64,000 nucleotides of DNA from Mixophyes australis (taxonomy: Eukaryota > Chordata > Amphibia > Anura > Limnodynastidae), in NCBI GenBank assembly GCA_036250195.1, contig JAVHZZ010000003.1:20803504-20867503 (forward strand), given 5' to 3'. A model generated the notes under the pieces. That model worked only from the letters and a program-made list of their open reading frames with translations, was not told the DNA's origin and made no database searches. Of this stretch, positions 47,801 through 50,157 are shown piece by piece (positions within the stretch are counted from its first letter, which is position 1; every line of letters begins with the position of its first letter). The translations under genes were made by a program, and so were the position numbers.

Positions 47801-50157
47801 TGATGGCGGCTGTGTATACAGATGATGGAGTAGTAGTGAGGACGGCCGTGTATAGAGATGATGGAGGTGTAGTGAGGACGGCCGTGTATAGAGATGATGG
47901 AGGTGTAGTGAGGACGGCCGTGTATAGAGATGATGGAGGTGTAGTGAGGGCGGCCATGTATAGAGATGATGGAGGTGTAGTGAGGGCGGCCGTGTATAGA
48001 GATGATGGAGGTGTAGTGAGGGCGGCCATGTATAGAGATGATGGAGGTGTAGTGAGGGCGGCCGTGTATAGAGATGATGGAGGTGTAGTGAGGGCGGCCG
48101 TGTATAGAGATGATGGAGTTGTAGTGATGGCGGCTGTGTATAGAGATGATGAAGGTGTAGTGACGGTTGCTGTGTATAGAGATGATGGAGGTGTAGTGAC
48201 GGTTGCTGTGTATAGAGATGATGGAGGTGTAGTGATGGCGGCTGTGTATAGAGATGATGGAGGTGTAGTGATGGCGGCTGTGTATAGAGATGATGGAGGT
48301 GTAGTGAGGACGGCCGTGTATAGAGATGATGGAGGTGTAGTGAGGGCGGCCGTGTATAGAGATGATGGAGGTGTAGTGAGGGCGGCTGTGTATAGAGATG
48401 ATGGAGGTGTAGTGAGGGCGGCCGTGTATAGAGATGATGGAGGTGTAGTGACGGTTGCTGTGTATAGAGATGATGGAGGTGTAGTGATGGCGGCCGTGTA
48501 TAGAGATGATGGAGGTGTAGTGAGGATGATCGTGTATAGAGATGATGGAGGTGTAGTGAGGGCGGCCGTGTATAGAGATGATGGAGGTGTAGTGAGGACG
48601 GCCGTGTATAGAGATGATGGAGGTGTAGTGAGGACGGCCGTGTATAGAGATGATGGAGGTGTAGTGAGGGCGGCCGTGTATAGAGATGATGGAGGTGTAG
48701 TGACGGTTGCTGTGTATAGAGATGATGGAGGTGTAGTGACGGTGGCTGTGTATACAGATGATGGAGGTGAAGATGTATGTGGAGATGGAGAGTGGGCTGC
48801 TTGTCATTGACCACCACTGTGTCTATATTACAGCAGGTGAATGATCCATCTCTGAGACCTGGAGGACTTTACTGCAACCAACTCTCCTCTACGGATCTGC
48901 TGAAAACGGATCCAGACACGGGACAGGTAATTGTCGCCAGCCGCTGTCTTCATGTCCCGACTGTATGTAATCTGTACATATAACCACCGTATGTCAGGAT
49001 ACGTTATATGTTCTGAATTAAACCCTCAGACTTCAGCCATCTCTTGTGTGGTCTTCAGTCACAGCAGAGATCAGTCACCCAGATATCTACAGCCATCAAA
49101 CCAGTAAGAGCACAGGCTCTGCCCATACCGTTCAGAAGAATGCATTTCACTAGATACCAGTGCCTCATGAATATTGGCCATGAAGTGCCTCATACCTCAG
49201 TGGTATCACTGGTTACTAGTGAATTGATGCTTCCTTCTCATGGATAGCCGTTCAGCCCAAAAATGGCCGCCTCCAGTGTGACACATATAAGTTATACCTG
49301 TTCTGTGGATTATGGCATTCACTCTGTATGTTGTATGTAGTTTTGTATAATTTACATGCGTTAGTAATTACAGGGAGGAGTCTGATTGGTGTGTGAGTGC
49401 AGGTGCTCTTAGTAAGGAGTTGCTGTTGGAATATCAACAATAAAAATATAAAACAAATCTAATACACAATACACCCAAAAACGCTTAAAAATAGAAATTT
49501 AGGAGGACAGCGCTATAAAGGCAAATGTGTAAAAATATGAATATAATTGCATGTCTGACACTATTTTAGAACAGTTTCTACAAATGATCTCTACAAGGGA
49601 TCTACCAGATCTACTTCCACATTTTAAGTACAGTGTCCACTGCACGGGGTAGATGTATCAAACCTTCTATAAAAGGAAAAGTGGAGCTGTTGCCCATAGC
49701 AACCAATCAGATTCTAGCGATCAGCATATGGCAATAAATATTGTGATTTCGGTGGATGGGTTCCAATCCACTTTAAGGTGTCTGCGGAGGTAGCTGTATT
49801 GTGGGCTGAACCAGCTCCCAGGAAATGGTGATATTACTGCGTGATGTCTGAAATCTCATGAATATTGCCCAGAAAATGGCCGCCTCCACTCTGTGTGTTG
49901 TTGTCAGGGGAACCTTAACCTTTTATTATAGGTTTGTCTTATGCTGCTTCTCCTGTCTAAGCCTCCTGTTGTATATATCTTTCCAGCAGGTACAACAAGT
50001 GCAGGTGTTTGCAGACGTCCAGTGCACAGTGAACCTCGTGGGCGGGGATCCTTACCTGAACCAATCAGGATCCATTAATACACAGAAGACCACACCAGGA
50101 TCTCAGACGCCACAGGCTCAGCAGAAGAGCCTATTACAACAGTTGCTCACTGAATGA
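1776..50157 (+). CDS. NCOA1: NCOA1 (SRC-1) nuclear receptor coactivator, 18 coding exons, 5' part missing
   Basis: NCOA1 is a p160 coactivator. It binds ligand-loaded nuclear receptors through LXXLL helices and recruits CBP/p300 and CARM1-type enzymes to chromatin in the nucleus. Exons: 1776-1876, 11706-11883, 13173-13352, 17043-17138, 17857-17997, 18774-18921, 19203-20523, 26723-26897, 31973-32140, 34936-35056, 42060-42210, 42665-42979, 43816-43917, 44412-44826, 45121-45295, 45934-46117, 48837-48926 and 49987-50157. All have AG acceptors and GT donors, and all phases fit. They total 4232 nt, or about 1409 residues, against 1441 for full-length human NCOA1; roughly 85 human residues (bHLH) belong upstream. 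I chose NCOA1 over NCOA2 or NCOA3 because of the PAS exons, the segment [16 protein letters not shown], the activation helix [16 protein letters not shown] and the C-terminus LLQQLLTE. These follow human NCOA1 nearly residue for residue, from memory. Exon 31973-32140 is probably alternative. Confidence 0.97.
2962..3193. mobile_element. Harbinger-like MITE, 232 bp, TTA target duplication
   Basis: The long inverted repeats begin ggggcgtattcaattgtcag and end ctgacaattgaatacgcccc. TTA flanks both sides (2959-2961 and 3194-3196), as expected for PIF/Harbinger-type insertion. The interior carries several nested palindromes (ttaccgtataaacggtaa, cgagcgctcg). A related copy is at 45493-45726. Confidence 0.85.
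4065..4330 (-). mobile_element. Antisense SINE fragment (same family as 35443-35762)
   Basis: Read on the minus strand it follows the SINE at 35443-35762: a head ending in tcatgggtttggatcc (B-box-like) and an internal gaacatacaaactc / gggaagaaactggagc segment equivalent to the cttcccacac core of that family. At its right edge there is a plus-strand SINE head (gtgacacagcggttagcatt), so two insertions may be joined head to head. Confidence 0.65.
5243..5379. repeat. Short inverted-repeat element (family tgtagtttcacaacac)
   Basis: The left arm ctgaggctctctgggtgttg pairs with the right arm caacacccagagagcc. The middle reads actacaattcccagcatcc and catgctggggcttgtagttt, also in inverted order. The same family appears at 12589-12733, 27099-27241 and 62410-62557, with fragments at 43938-43996 and 63413-63446. 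Confidence 0.8.
7735..8985 (+). repeat. About 100-bp tandem unit, interrupted by an inserted DNA element
   Basis: Copies at about 7735-7835, 8763-8830, 8831-8910 and 8911-8985 share 'gacggggttaa', 'gctgcgtgcagggagtggat' and 'gtcagagatt' phrases in the same order. The first copy is separated from the others by 8035-8762, which looks like a separate repeat (listed). The array may be older than the insertion. Confidence 0.5.
8035..8762 (+). mobile_element. Dispersed repeat, probably a non-autonomous DNA transposon
   Basis: The left edge gggcctcatttatcaa and the right edge ttaatgattcagccccc are imperfect inverted copies. The middle and right part (8370-8660: atcacgtacctgagagatgt, ccaaagcttgaattgg, tacattgacaacgttcatac) has a clear reverse-complement relative at 20590-20930. 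No open transposase frame is present. Confidence 0.6.
9955..10277 (+). repeat. G-rich minisatellite, unit about 36-40 bp
   Basis: About eight units of gatgtcctgtacggggccca then gtccccctgg and a run of 6-12 G. Unit length varies with the G-run. Each unit can form a ccccc/ggggg hairpin, and the G-runs could form G-quadruplexes. The open frames on both strands here (Gly/Pro/Ser) are by-products. Confidence 0.95.
11405..11597 (+). repeat. 31-bp minisatellite, about 6 copies
   Basis: The unit is gaaatgcgttagtatatgta then aagtagtctat. The copies differ at two or three bases, and the last full unit has lost 7 bases. The array ends 108 bases before exon w2, close to its branch-point zone. Confidence 0.92.
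11706..11883 (+). CDS. NCOA1: NCOA1 exon w2: PAS-A core
   Basis: The acceptor is ttctgccag and the donor is CTAG|gtaacg. It starts in phase 0 and ends after 1 nt of a Val codon. The 59 codons begin [20 protein letters not shown] and include [11 protein letters not shown] and [18 protein letters not shown], the PAS-A fold of SRC-1. A 31-bp tandem repeat ends 108 bases upstream. Confidence 0.97.
11884..13172 (+). other. NCOA1 intron, 1.3 kb
   Basis: It contains an (ATT)n tract (12483-12503) and one inverted-repeat element (12589-12733). Elsewhere I see nothing beyond AT-rich sequence and a run of about 12 C near 12872. Confidence 0.8.
12589..12733. repeat. Short inverted-repeat element (family tgtagtttcacaacac)
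   Basis: It reads ccatcctgtggctctccagg, aagtcccagcaagccctgcc, then gcatgctggggcttgtagtt and ccacaacagctgtagaggca in inverted order. It is more diverged than the copies at 5243 and 27099. Confidence 0.75.
13173..13352 (+). CDS. NCOA1: NCOA1 exon w3: end of PAS-A and inter-PAS linker
   Basis: The acceptor is attattattag after a pyrimidine tract broken by A residues; the donor is GAAG|gtgagg. The split Val codon is completed, then [26 protein letters not shown], and [15 protein letters not shown]. The exon ends after 1 nt of an Asp codon. It matches the human exon closely and has no indel that breaks the frame. Confidence 0.97.
14015..14275. repeat. Dispersed repeat with an internal long hairpin
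   Basis: It includes repeated tctcccg phrases and a clear hairpin at 14137-14203 (aaaatggcgcggttcaacga versus the facing ttcggtgaatcgcgccattt arm). It ends with tctcccggaaacaagtttcc then gagagtaggtaagcatg. This looks like a frog non-autonomous element; the class is not certain. Confidence 0.55.
15385..15560. mobile_element. MITE of the ccaatcagattctag family
   Basis: Inverted arms: ggggtatatttactaaactg at the left and cagtttagtaaatctacccc at the right. Inside them are gttgcctatagcaaccaatc and the inverse gattggttgctataggcaac. The whole element can fold into a near-perfect hairpin. Confidence 0.88.
15785..15847 (+). repeat. 24-bp tandem triplicate
   Basis: Three units of gctgcagtcgtttaagctga with a 4-base spacer (agct or ggct type). 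They create a short Leu/Gln/Arg-rich open frame on the minus strand that I do not consider coding. Confidence 0.8.
16236..16280 (+). repeat. Short LINE/SINE 3' tail
   Basis: It reads ggggtgtatactggcgctat then acaaataaacgttaataaat, the same tail type as at 25915, 31736, 32905, 35700 and 58275. Confidence 0.55.
16398..16558. mobile_element. MITE of the ccaatcagattctag family
   Basis: The left half has aaagtggagatagatgttgc and ctatagcaaccaatcagatt. The right half has the inverse: gattggttgctataggcaac then atctccactttttcaa. It is the same family as 15385-15560 but has lost part of its left end. Confidence 0.85.
17043..17138 (+). CDS. NCOA1: NCOA1 exon w4: start of PAS-B
   Basis: The acceptor is ttccctgacag and the donor is ACAG|gtatga. 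After completing the Asp codon it encodes [14 protein letters not shown], then a variable stretch, then [11 protein letters not shown]. This is the start of the PAS-B region of NCOA1. Confidence 0.96.
17139..17856 (+). other. NCOA1 intron, 0.7 kb
   Basis: It has a T-run (about 15) near 17450. I see no repeat or RNA gene. Confidence 0.8.
17857..17997 (+). CDS. NCOA1: NCOA1 exon w5: PAS-B middle
   Basis: The acceptor is tttttcttgcag and the donor is GAGG|gtgagt. It encodes [20 protein letters not shown], then [11 protein letters not shown] and [11 protein letters not shown]. Nearly all positions agree with human NCOA1. It leaves 1 nt of a Val codon for the next exon. Confidence 0.97.
17998..18773 (+). 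other. NCOA1 intron, 0.8 kb
   Basis: Nothing recognised; the open frame on the minus strand (18405-18803) overlaps the next exon and has no family signature. Confidence 0.75.
18774..18921 (+). CDS. NCOA1: NCOA1 exon w6: end of PAS-B
   Basis: The acceptor is gattctctgcag and the donor is GAAAG|gtgatg. It encodes [14 protein letters not shown], then [20 protein letters not shown] and MGIHIIE. The donor gtgatg is weaker than the others in the gene, but it joins in frame with the next exon (AG|G, Arg) and agrees with the human exon edge. Confidence 0.96.
19203..20523 (+). CDS. NCOA1: NCOA1 exon w7: receptor interaction domain with three LXXLL motifs
   Basis: This is the large central exon (1321 nt, 440 codons plus 1 nt). 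The acceptor is tttgtttcttgcag and the donor is ACACAG|gtgagt. The first 280 codons are Ser/Pro/Asn/Met-rich and low in complexity, including QDNTNSGMS and [12 protein letters not shown]. The nuclear receptor boxes are LVQLL at 20044-20058, LHRLL at 20209-20223 within [15 protein letters not shown], and LRNLL at 20371-20385 within [12 protein letters not shown]. These are the helices that dock in the ligand-bound receptor groove. Relative to human, as I remember it, a segment just before box 1 (around IASILNEMIQSD) is missing, and a segment near 19665-19865 looks duplicated. The exon ends in phase 0 after KLETQ. Confidence 0.98.
20590..20930 (-). mobile_element. Minus-strand fragment of the 8035-8762 repeat family
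   Basis: Its reverse complement follows 8370-8660 in order: ttacagttgctcctgtttgc, gatcacgtaccttagagatg, cccaaagtttgaatgg, gtacattgactacgtgcata, then cgcccagtcccctcc and tccattgcgctcaa. Phrase order and spacing are kept, with moderate divergence. Confidence 0.65.
21646..22335 (+). repeat. 39-bp GC-rich minisatellite, about 17 copies
   Basis: The unit is gagtcgggattgcggcccag then tcccggcgctcgcccccga. The word gagtc recurs at 21651, 21690 and 21729, 39 apart. Variants are gtcaggatcgcggcccagcc and a shorter gctcgccctgagagtc form. Since 39 is divisible by 3, open frames of repeated 13-residue peptides arise on both strands. Confidence 0.95.
23408..23793 (+). repeat. Degenerate tandem repeat, unit about 53-58 bp
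   Basis: About six to seven units of the form attaagccaatcagaggata then gaagggaggggctattcctg and aggtgtggcat. The last two units are the most alike (period 53). Each unit contains a ccaatcag (CCAAT-type) word, by repetition. Confidence 0.8.
25915..26525 (-). mobile_element. LINE 3' fragment with C-terminal coding relic
   Basis: On the minus strand there are frames for [10 protein letters not shown].. and then [20 protein letters not shown] followed by [11 protein letters not shown]. This is the W(N)DLP...SF+..LKTHLF type C-terminal domain of non-LTR reverse transcriptase ORFs (Rex1/CR1-like). The 3' end is the gtgtacggcgctgcggaaaa tail and an (ATT)n run at 25915-25930. The frame is broken and no reverse transcriptase core is left. 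Confidence 0.75.
26723..26897 (+). CDS. NCOA1: NCOA1 exon w8: region after LXXLL box 3
   Basis: The acceptor is tcttccgcag and the donor is AACA|gtatgt. The 58 codons begin [20 protein letters not shown] and end ARTPTGLN, matching human [17 protein letters not shown] through SRLN. It ends after 1 nt of a codon (phase 1). That base can be completed by either of the next two exons. Confidence 0.96.
27099..27241. mobile_element. Inverted-repeat element with about 43-bp near-perfect arms
   Basis: The left arm tgatggctaacctgtgacac pairs with the right arm gtgtcacaggttagccatca. Continuing inward, aggtgttgtgaaactacaag pairs with cttgtagtttcacaacacct. This is the best-preserved copy of the family seen at 5243, 12589 and 62410, and shows its full ends. 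Confidence 0.85.
27280..27329 (+). repeat. 24-bp direct duplication
   Basis: ttcatctgttccattaggaa plus ccaa appears twice in succession. Confidence 0.9.
28994..29958 (+). repeat. Composite (TG)n array with TAGGG-type interruptions, about 965 bp
   Basis: Long tgtgtg runs are punctuated by tagggtgg, tagggtag, taggggg and ttgggtgg words. Blocks such as gtgtagggtggtgtgtgtag then ggtagtgtg recur near 29207, 29318, 29432 and 29661, so the array has grown by block duplication. The long open frames on both strands (Thr/His or Cys/Val) are artefacts. Confidence 0.95.
31736..31810 (-). mobile_element. SINE/LINE 3' tail, minus strand
   Basis: (ATC)n then atttatttatatagcgccac and taattccgcagcgctgtaca gagaactcattcacatcag. 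The reverse complement is the tail of the SINE at 35443-35762. Confidence 0.8.
31973..32140 (+). CDS. NCOA1: NCOA1 exon w9: in-frame cassette exon, not recalled from human NCOA1
   Basis: The acceptor is ttttgtgtcctcag and the donor is CCTG|gtaggt. It is open throughout, with 55 full codons plus split ends. The peptide is rich in Pro, Asp, Asn and Ser: it begins [20 protein letters not shown] and ends APTFQTDP. Both edges are phase 1 and the length is 168 nt, so skipping it keeps the frame. Skipping also joins LN to (S)[16 protein letters not shown], which aligns with human LNRLPELELEAIDNQFGQPG. The coding shape and clean splice sites support a real exon. Its constitutive or alternative use is not visible. 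It has no LXXLL motif. Confidence 0.82.
32905..33005 (-). mobile_element. SINE/LINE 3' tail, minus strand
   Basis: It reads catcatttatttatatagcg then ccagcaccctctgtgtgcc and gctcacaagcttacaatcta. The edge is the tail motif shared with other copies; the body is diverged. Confidence 0.65.
34170..34331. mobile_element. MITE of the ccaatcagattctag family
   Basis: The left half is aaaggaaaagtggaggtgtt then gcccatagcaaccaatcaga. The right half is the inverse, tctgattggttgctatgggc then aacaactccacttttcc, and it ends gtacatctacccc. Confidence 0.9.
34936..35056 (+). CDS. NCOA1: NCOA1 exon w10: region before activation domain 1
   Basis: The acceptor is ttcctgctag and the donor is GATGA|gtgagt. It encodes [20 protein letters not shown], then [19 protein letters not shown]. 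This corresponds to human LPELELEAIDNQFGQPGTGDQIPW. It ends with 2 nt of a Glu codon. Confidence 0.95.
35443..35762 (+). mobile_element. tRNA-type SINE with LINE-like tail, full length
   Basis: The head has RNA polymerase III boxes: A-box-like ggtggctcagtg (35447) and B box gttcgattcc (35494-35503). The body has tttgtatgttctccccgtgt, then gcgtgggtttcctcccacac. The tail has gtacagcgctgcggaattag, then gcgctgtataaatag. GATCAG flanks both ends (35437-35442 and 35763-35768) and is the likely target duplication. An internal (TG)n run sits at 35629-35660. Confidence 0.85.
35880..35940 (+). repeat. (TA)n microsatellite, about 30 units
   Basis: Uninterrupted tatata for about 60 bases. The length in the assembly may not be exact for such a tract. 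Confidence 0.97.
36985..37142. mobile_element. MITE of the ccaatcagattctag family, first of two adjacent copies
   Basis: gaaaaagtggaggtgttgcc and cacagcaaccaatcggcttc on the left; gaatggttgctacgggcaac then agctccacttttcctttt on the right. The second copy begins about 20 bases later. Confidence 0.85.
37149..37350. mobile_element. Second adjacent MITE inside a 200-bp near-perfect palindrome
   Basis: The MITE body is 37161-37339 (taggggtagatttacgaaag to ctttaaatctacccctaa). The flanks agagcaggaaat and attttctgctct are also inverted copies, so the palindrome extends beyond the element. The arms are almost identical for about 85 bases, with a short loop around 37240. Confidence 0.88.
38745..38829 (+). 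repeat. (TG)n(TA)n compound microsatellite
   Basis: About 8 TG units, then about 33 TA units. It lies at the 5' edge of the Tc1-like relic, where a terminal inverted repeat would be expected. Confidence 0.95.
38830..39862 (+). pseudogene. Tc1/mariner-type transposon relic with decayed transposase
   Basis: The right end aatgttgtaactgatcggtg is followed by TA (39863-39864), as in a Tc1-like terminal repeat and TA target site. The left terminal repeat is missing and replaced by the microsatellite. Coding relics on the plus strand include ARRLGQT-type helix-turn-helix sequence in broken frames (38900-39330), then an open part (39370-39852) with [20 protein letters not shown] and [20 protein letters not shown]. 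The catalytic Asp is at 39532-39534 and the Glu at 39646-39648, 37 codons between them. A gap near 39467 and several frameshifts make it inactive. Confidence 0.88.
40079..40097 (+). repeat. G homopolymer, about 19
   Basis: ccttgggggggggggggggg run, then tgatttcac; length may be imprecise. Confidence 0.9.
41346..41852 (+). repeat. 32-bp minisatellite, about 16 copies
   Basis: The unit is gagagacttggtgcacttac then tctctgccacgg. The variants are tgcttcgg, tgcttcag and tgctacgg, and agactaggtgc in two copies. The array ends about 200 bases before exon w11. Confidence 0.96.
42060..42210 (+). CDS. NCOA1: NCOA1 exon w11: CBP/p300 interaction domain (AD1)
   Basis: The acceptor is ttcttcctctgcag and the donor is GTTCAG|gtatgg. 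It encodes [20 protein letters not shown], then [20 protein letters not shown] and [10 protein letters not shown]. This is the disordered segment that folds on binding the CBP/p300 nuclear-coactivator domain in p160 proteins. It is almost identical to human NCOA1 and clearly unlike the NCOA3 form (EEIDRALGIPELV). It ends in phase 0. Confidence 0.98.
42211..42664 (+). other. NCOA1 intron, 0.45 kb
   Basis: Nothing firmly recognised. A gggggtttgatcccgggacc phrase near 42333 resembles a tRNA-type B box but has no matching A box. Confidence 0.7.
42665..42979 (+). CDS. NCOA1: NCOA1 exon w12: proline-rich and Gln-rich region
   Basis: The acceptor is gttgtgttccgcag and the donor is CAGCAG|gtaaag. 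It has 105 codons in phase 0 at both ends. It starts [16 protein letters not shown], includes [20 protein letters not shown], and ends [16 protein letters not shown]. Both its start and its Gln-rich end match human NCOA1. Confidence 0.97.
42980..43815 (+). other. NCOA1 intron, 0.8 kb
   Basis: A short piece of the tgtagtttcacaacac family may lie near 43178-43215 (gggaatgctgggacttctgg). Otherwise nothing was seen. Confidence 0.7.
43816..43917 (+). CDS. NCOA1: NCOA1 exon w13: Gln-rich region
   Basis: The acceptor is tctgttctacag and the donor is CCACAG|gtaagg. The 34 codons are [20 protein letters not shown], then [14 protein letters not shown], equivalent to human [13 protein letters not shown] through MQQQITPQ. 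It is 102 nt with phase 0 edges, so it could be skipped without a frame change. Confidence 0.95.
43918..44411 (+). other. NCOA1 intron, 0.5 kb
   Basis: At 43938-43996 is a fragment of the inverted-repeat family (gggatggctgggacttgtag then ttccacagaggccggag), starting only 20 bases after the exon w13 donor. The rest is ordinary intron. Confidence 0.75.
44412..44826 (+). CDS. NCOA1: NCOA1 exon w14: Gln-rich region
   Basis: The acceptor is gcttgtctctgcag and the donor is ACAACAG|gtaata. It encodes [20 protein letters not shown], then further Gln-rich sequence, then [17 protein letters not shown] and a C-terminal part ending [11 protein letters not shown]. It lines up with human along the whole exon, with a Gly-rich insert (NRGGGSRGG) where human reads NRNSMVSRG. 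Confidence 0.97.
45121..45295 (+). CDS. NCOA1: NCOA1 exon w15: Ser/Pro-rich C-terminal activation region
   Basis: The acceptor is ctgtcgcttgcag and the donor is TCCAG|gtaaga. It encodes [20 protein letters not shown], then [20 protein letters not shown] and [12 protein letters not shown]. The [18 protein letters not shown] part is closer to the NCOA3 form (SPLMSPRMAHTQSPMMQQ) than to human NCOA1 (SSMVPMPIPPPQSSLLQQ), so an ancestral p160 sequence may be kept here. Confidence 0.95.
45411..45793 (+). repeat. Tetranucleotide gactgact array interrupted by a MITE
   Basis: ctgactgactgactctgact runs before 45492 and resumes at 45727 (actgactgacactgactgac). Both halves have the same tct interruptions, so this was one array before the insertion. 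Confidence 0.85.
45493..45726. mobile_element. Harbinger-like MITE, second copy of the 2962 family
   Basis: It starts ggggggtattcaattgttag and ends ctaacaattgaatacccccc, with cgttaacg, gagcgctc and accgtataaacggtaa as in 2962-3193. It lies inside a gactgact array; a target duplication cannot be defined there. Confidence 0.85.
45934..46117 (+). CDS. NCOA1: NCOA1 exon w16: C-terminal activation domain 2 region
   Basis: The acceptor is ctcgtgttcacag and the donor is GAGCAG|gtcagt. It completes a Ser codon, then encodes [34 protein letters not shown], and [19 protein letters not shown]. Human has [30 protein letters not shown]. It ends in phase 0, just before an intron almost filled by a 36-bp minisatellite. 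Confidence 0.96.
46118..48836 (+). other. NCOA1 intron, 2.7 kb, almost entirely minisatellite
   Basis: About 2490 of 2719 bases are the 36-bp array. About 160 unique bases remain at the 5' side and 65 at the 3' side before the CAGCAG acceptor. Confidence 0.95.
46282..48770 (+). repeat. 36-bp minisatellite, about 69 copies
   Basis: The unit is gtgtatagagatgatggagg then tgtagtgagggcggcc. The variable 3' part reads gggcggcc, gggcggct, gacggcc, atggcggct or acggttgct. A few units have an extra gagatg insert (46551, 47385). A block at 46551-46850 recurs at 47385-47650, with the same order of variants. It encodes an endless 12-residue repeat in several frames on both strands, which is not a protein gene. 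Confidence 0.97.
48837..48926 (+). CDS. NCOA1: NCOA1 exon w17, with tandem CAGCAG acceptor
   Basis: The sequence tatattacagcag offers two acceptors 3 nt apart. Using the second gives [22 protein letters not shown], as in human [22 protein letters not shown]. Using the first (exon start 48834) would add one Gln. The donor is GGACAG|gtaatt. It has 30 codons and is in phase 0 at both edges. In human, the SRC-1a and SRC-1e isoforms diverge after this exon. Confidence 0.95.
48927..49986 (+). other. NCOA1 intron, 1.06 kb
   Basis: It holds half of a MITE (49646-49726) and two short copies of a tgaatattgg...aaaatggccgcc repeat (about 49166-49275 and 49855-49885). In human the SRC-1e terminal exon lies in this region of the gene; I did not see an obvious equivalent (a DKKTEEFF-like peptide), but it is short and could be missed. 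Confidence 0.7.
49646..49726. mobile_element. Half copy of the ccaatcagattctag MITE
   Basis: ggggtagatgtatcaaacct then ggaaaagtggagctgttgcc and catagcaaccaatcagattc. The right half is missing. Confidence 0.8.
49987..50157 (+). CDS. NCOA1: NCOA1 exon w18: SRC-1a C-terminus with fourth LXXLL and stop
   Basis: The acceptor is tctttccag, followed at once by CAG, so there is a second tandem acceptor. The first choice gives [22 protein letters not shown], like human. It continues [15 protein letters not shown] and ends [12 protein letters not shown] with TGA at 50155-50157. LQQLL at 50134-50148 is the extra receptor motif found only in the SRC-1a isoform of human. Confidence 0.97.
   Translation, partial: QVQQVQVFADVQCTVNLVGGDPYLNQSGSINTQKTTPGSQTPQAQQKSLLQQLLTE

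Noticed and set aside
46255..48817. Very long open frames on both strands (up to 850 codons)
   Set aside because: They are 12-residue repeats created by a 36-bp minisatellite; several frames are open at once and no domain is present.
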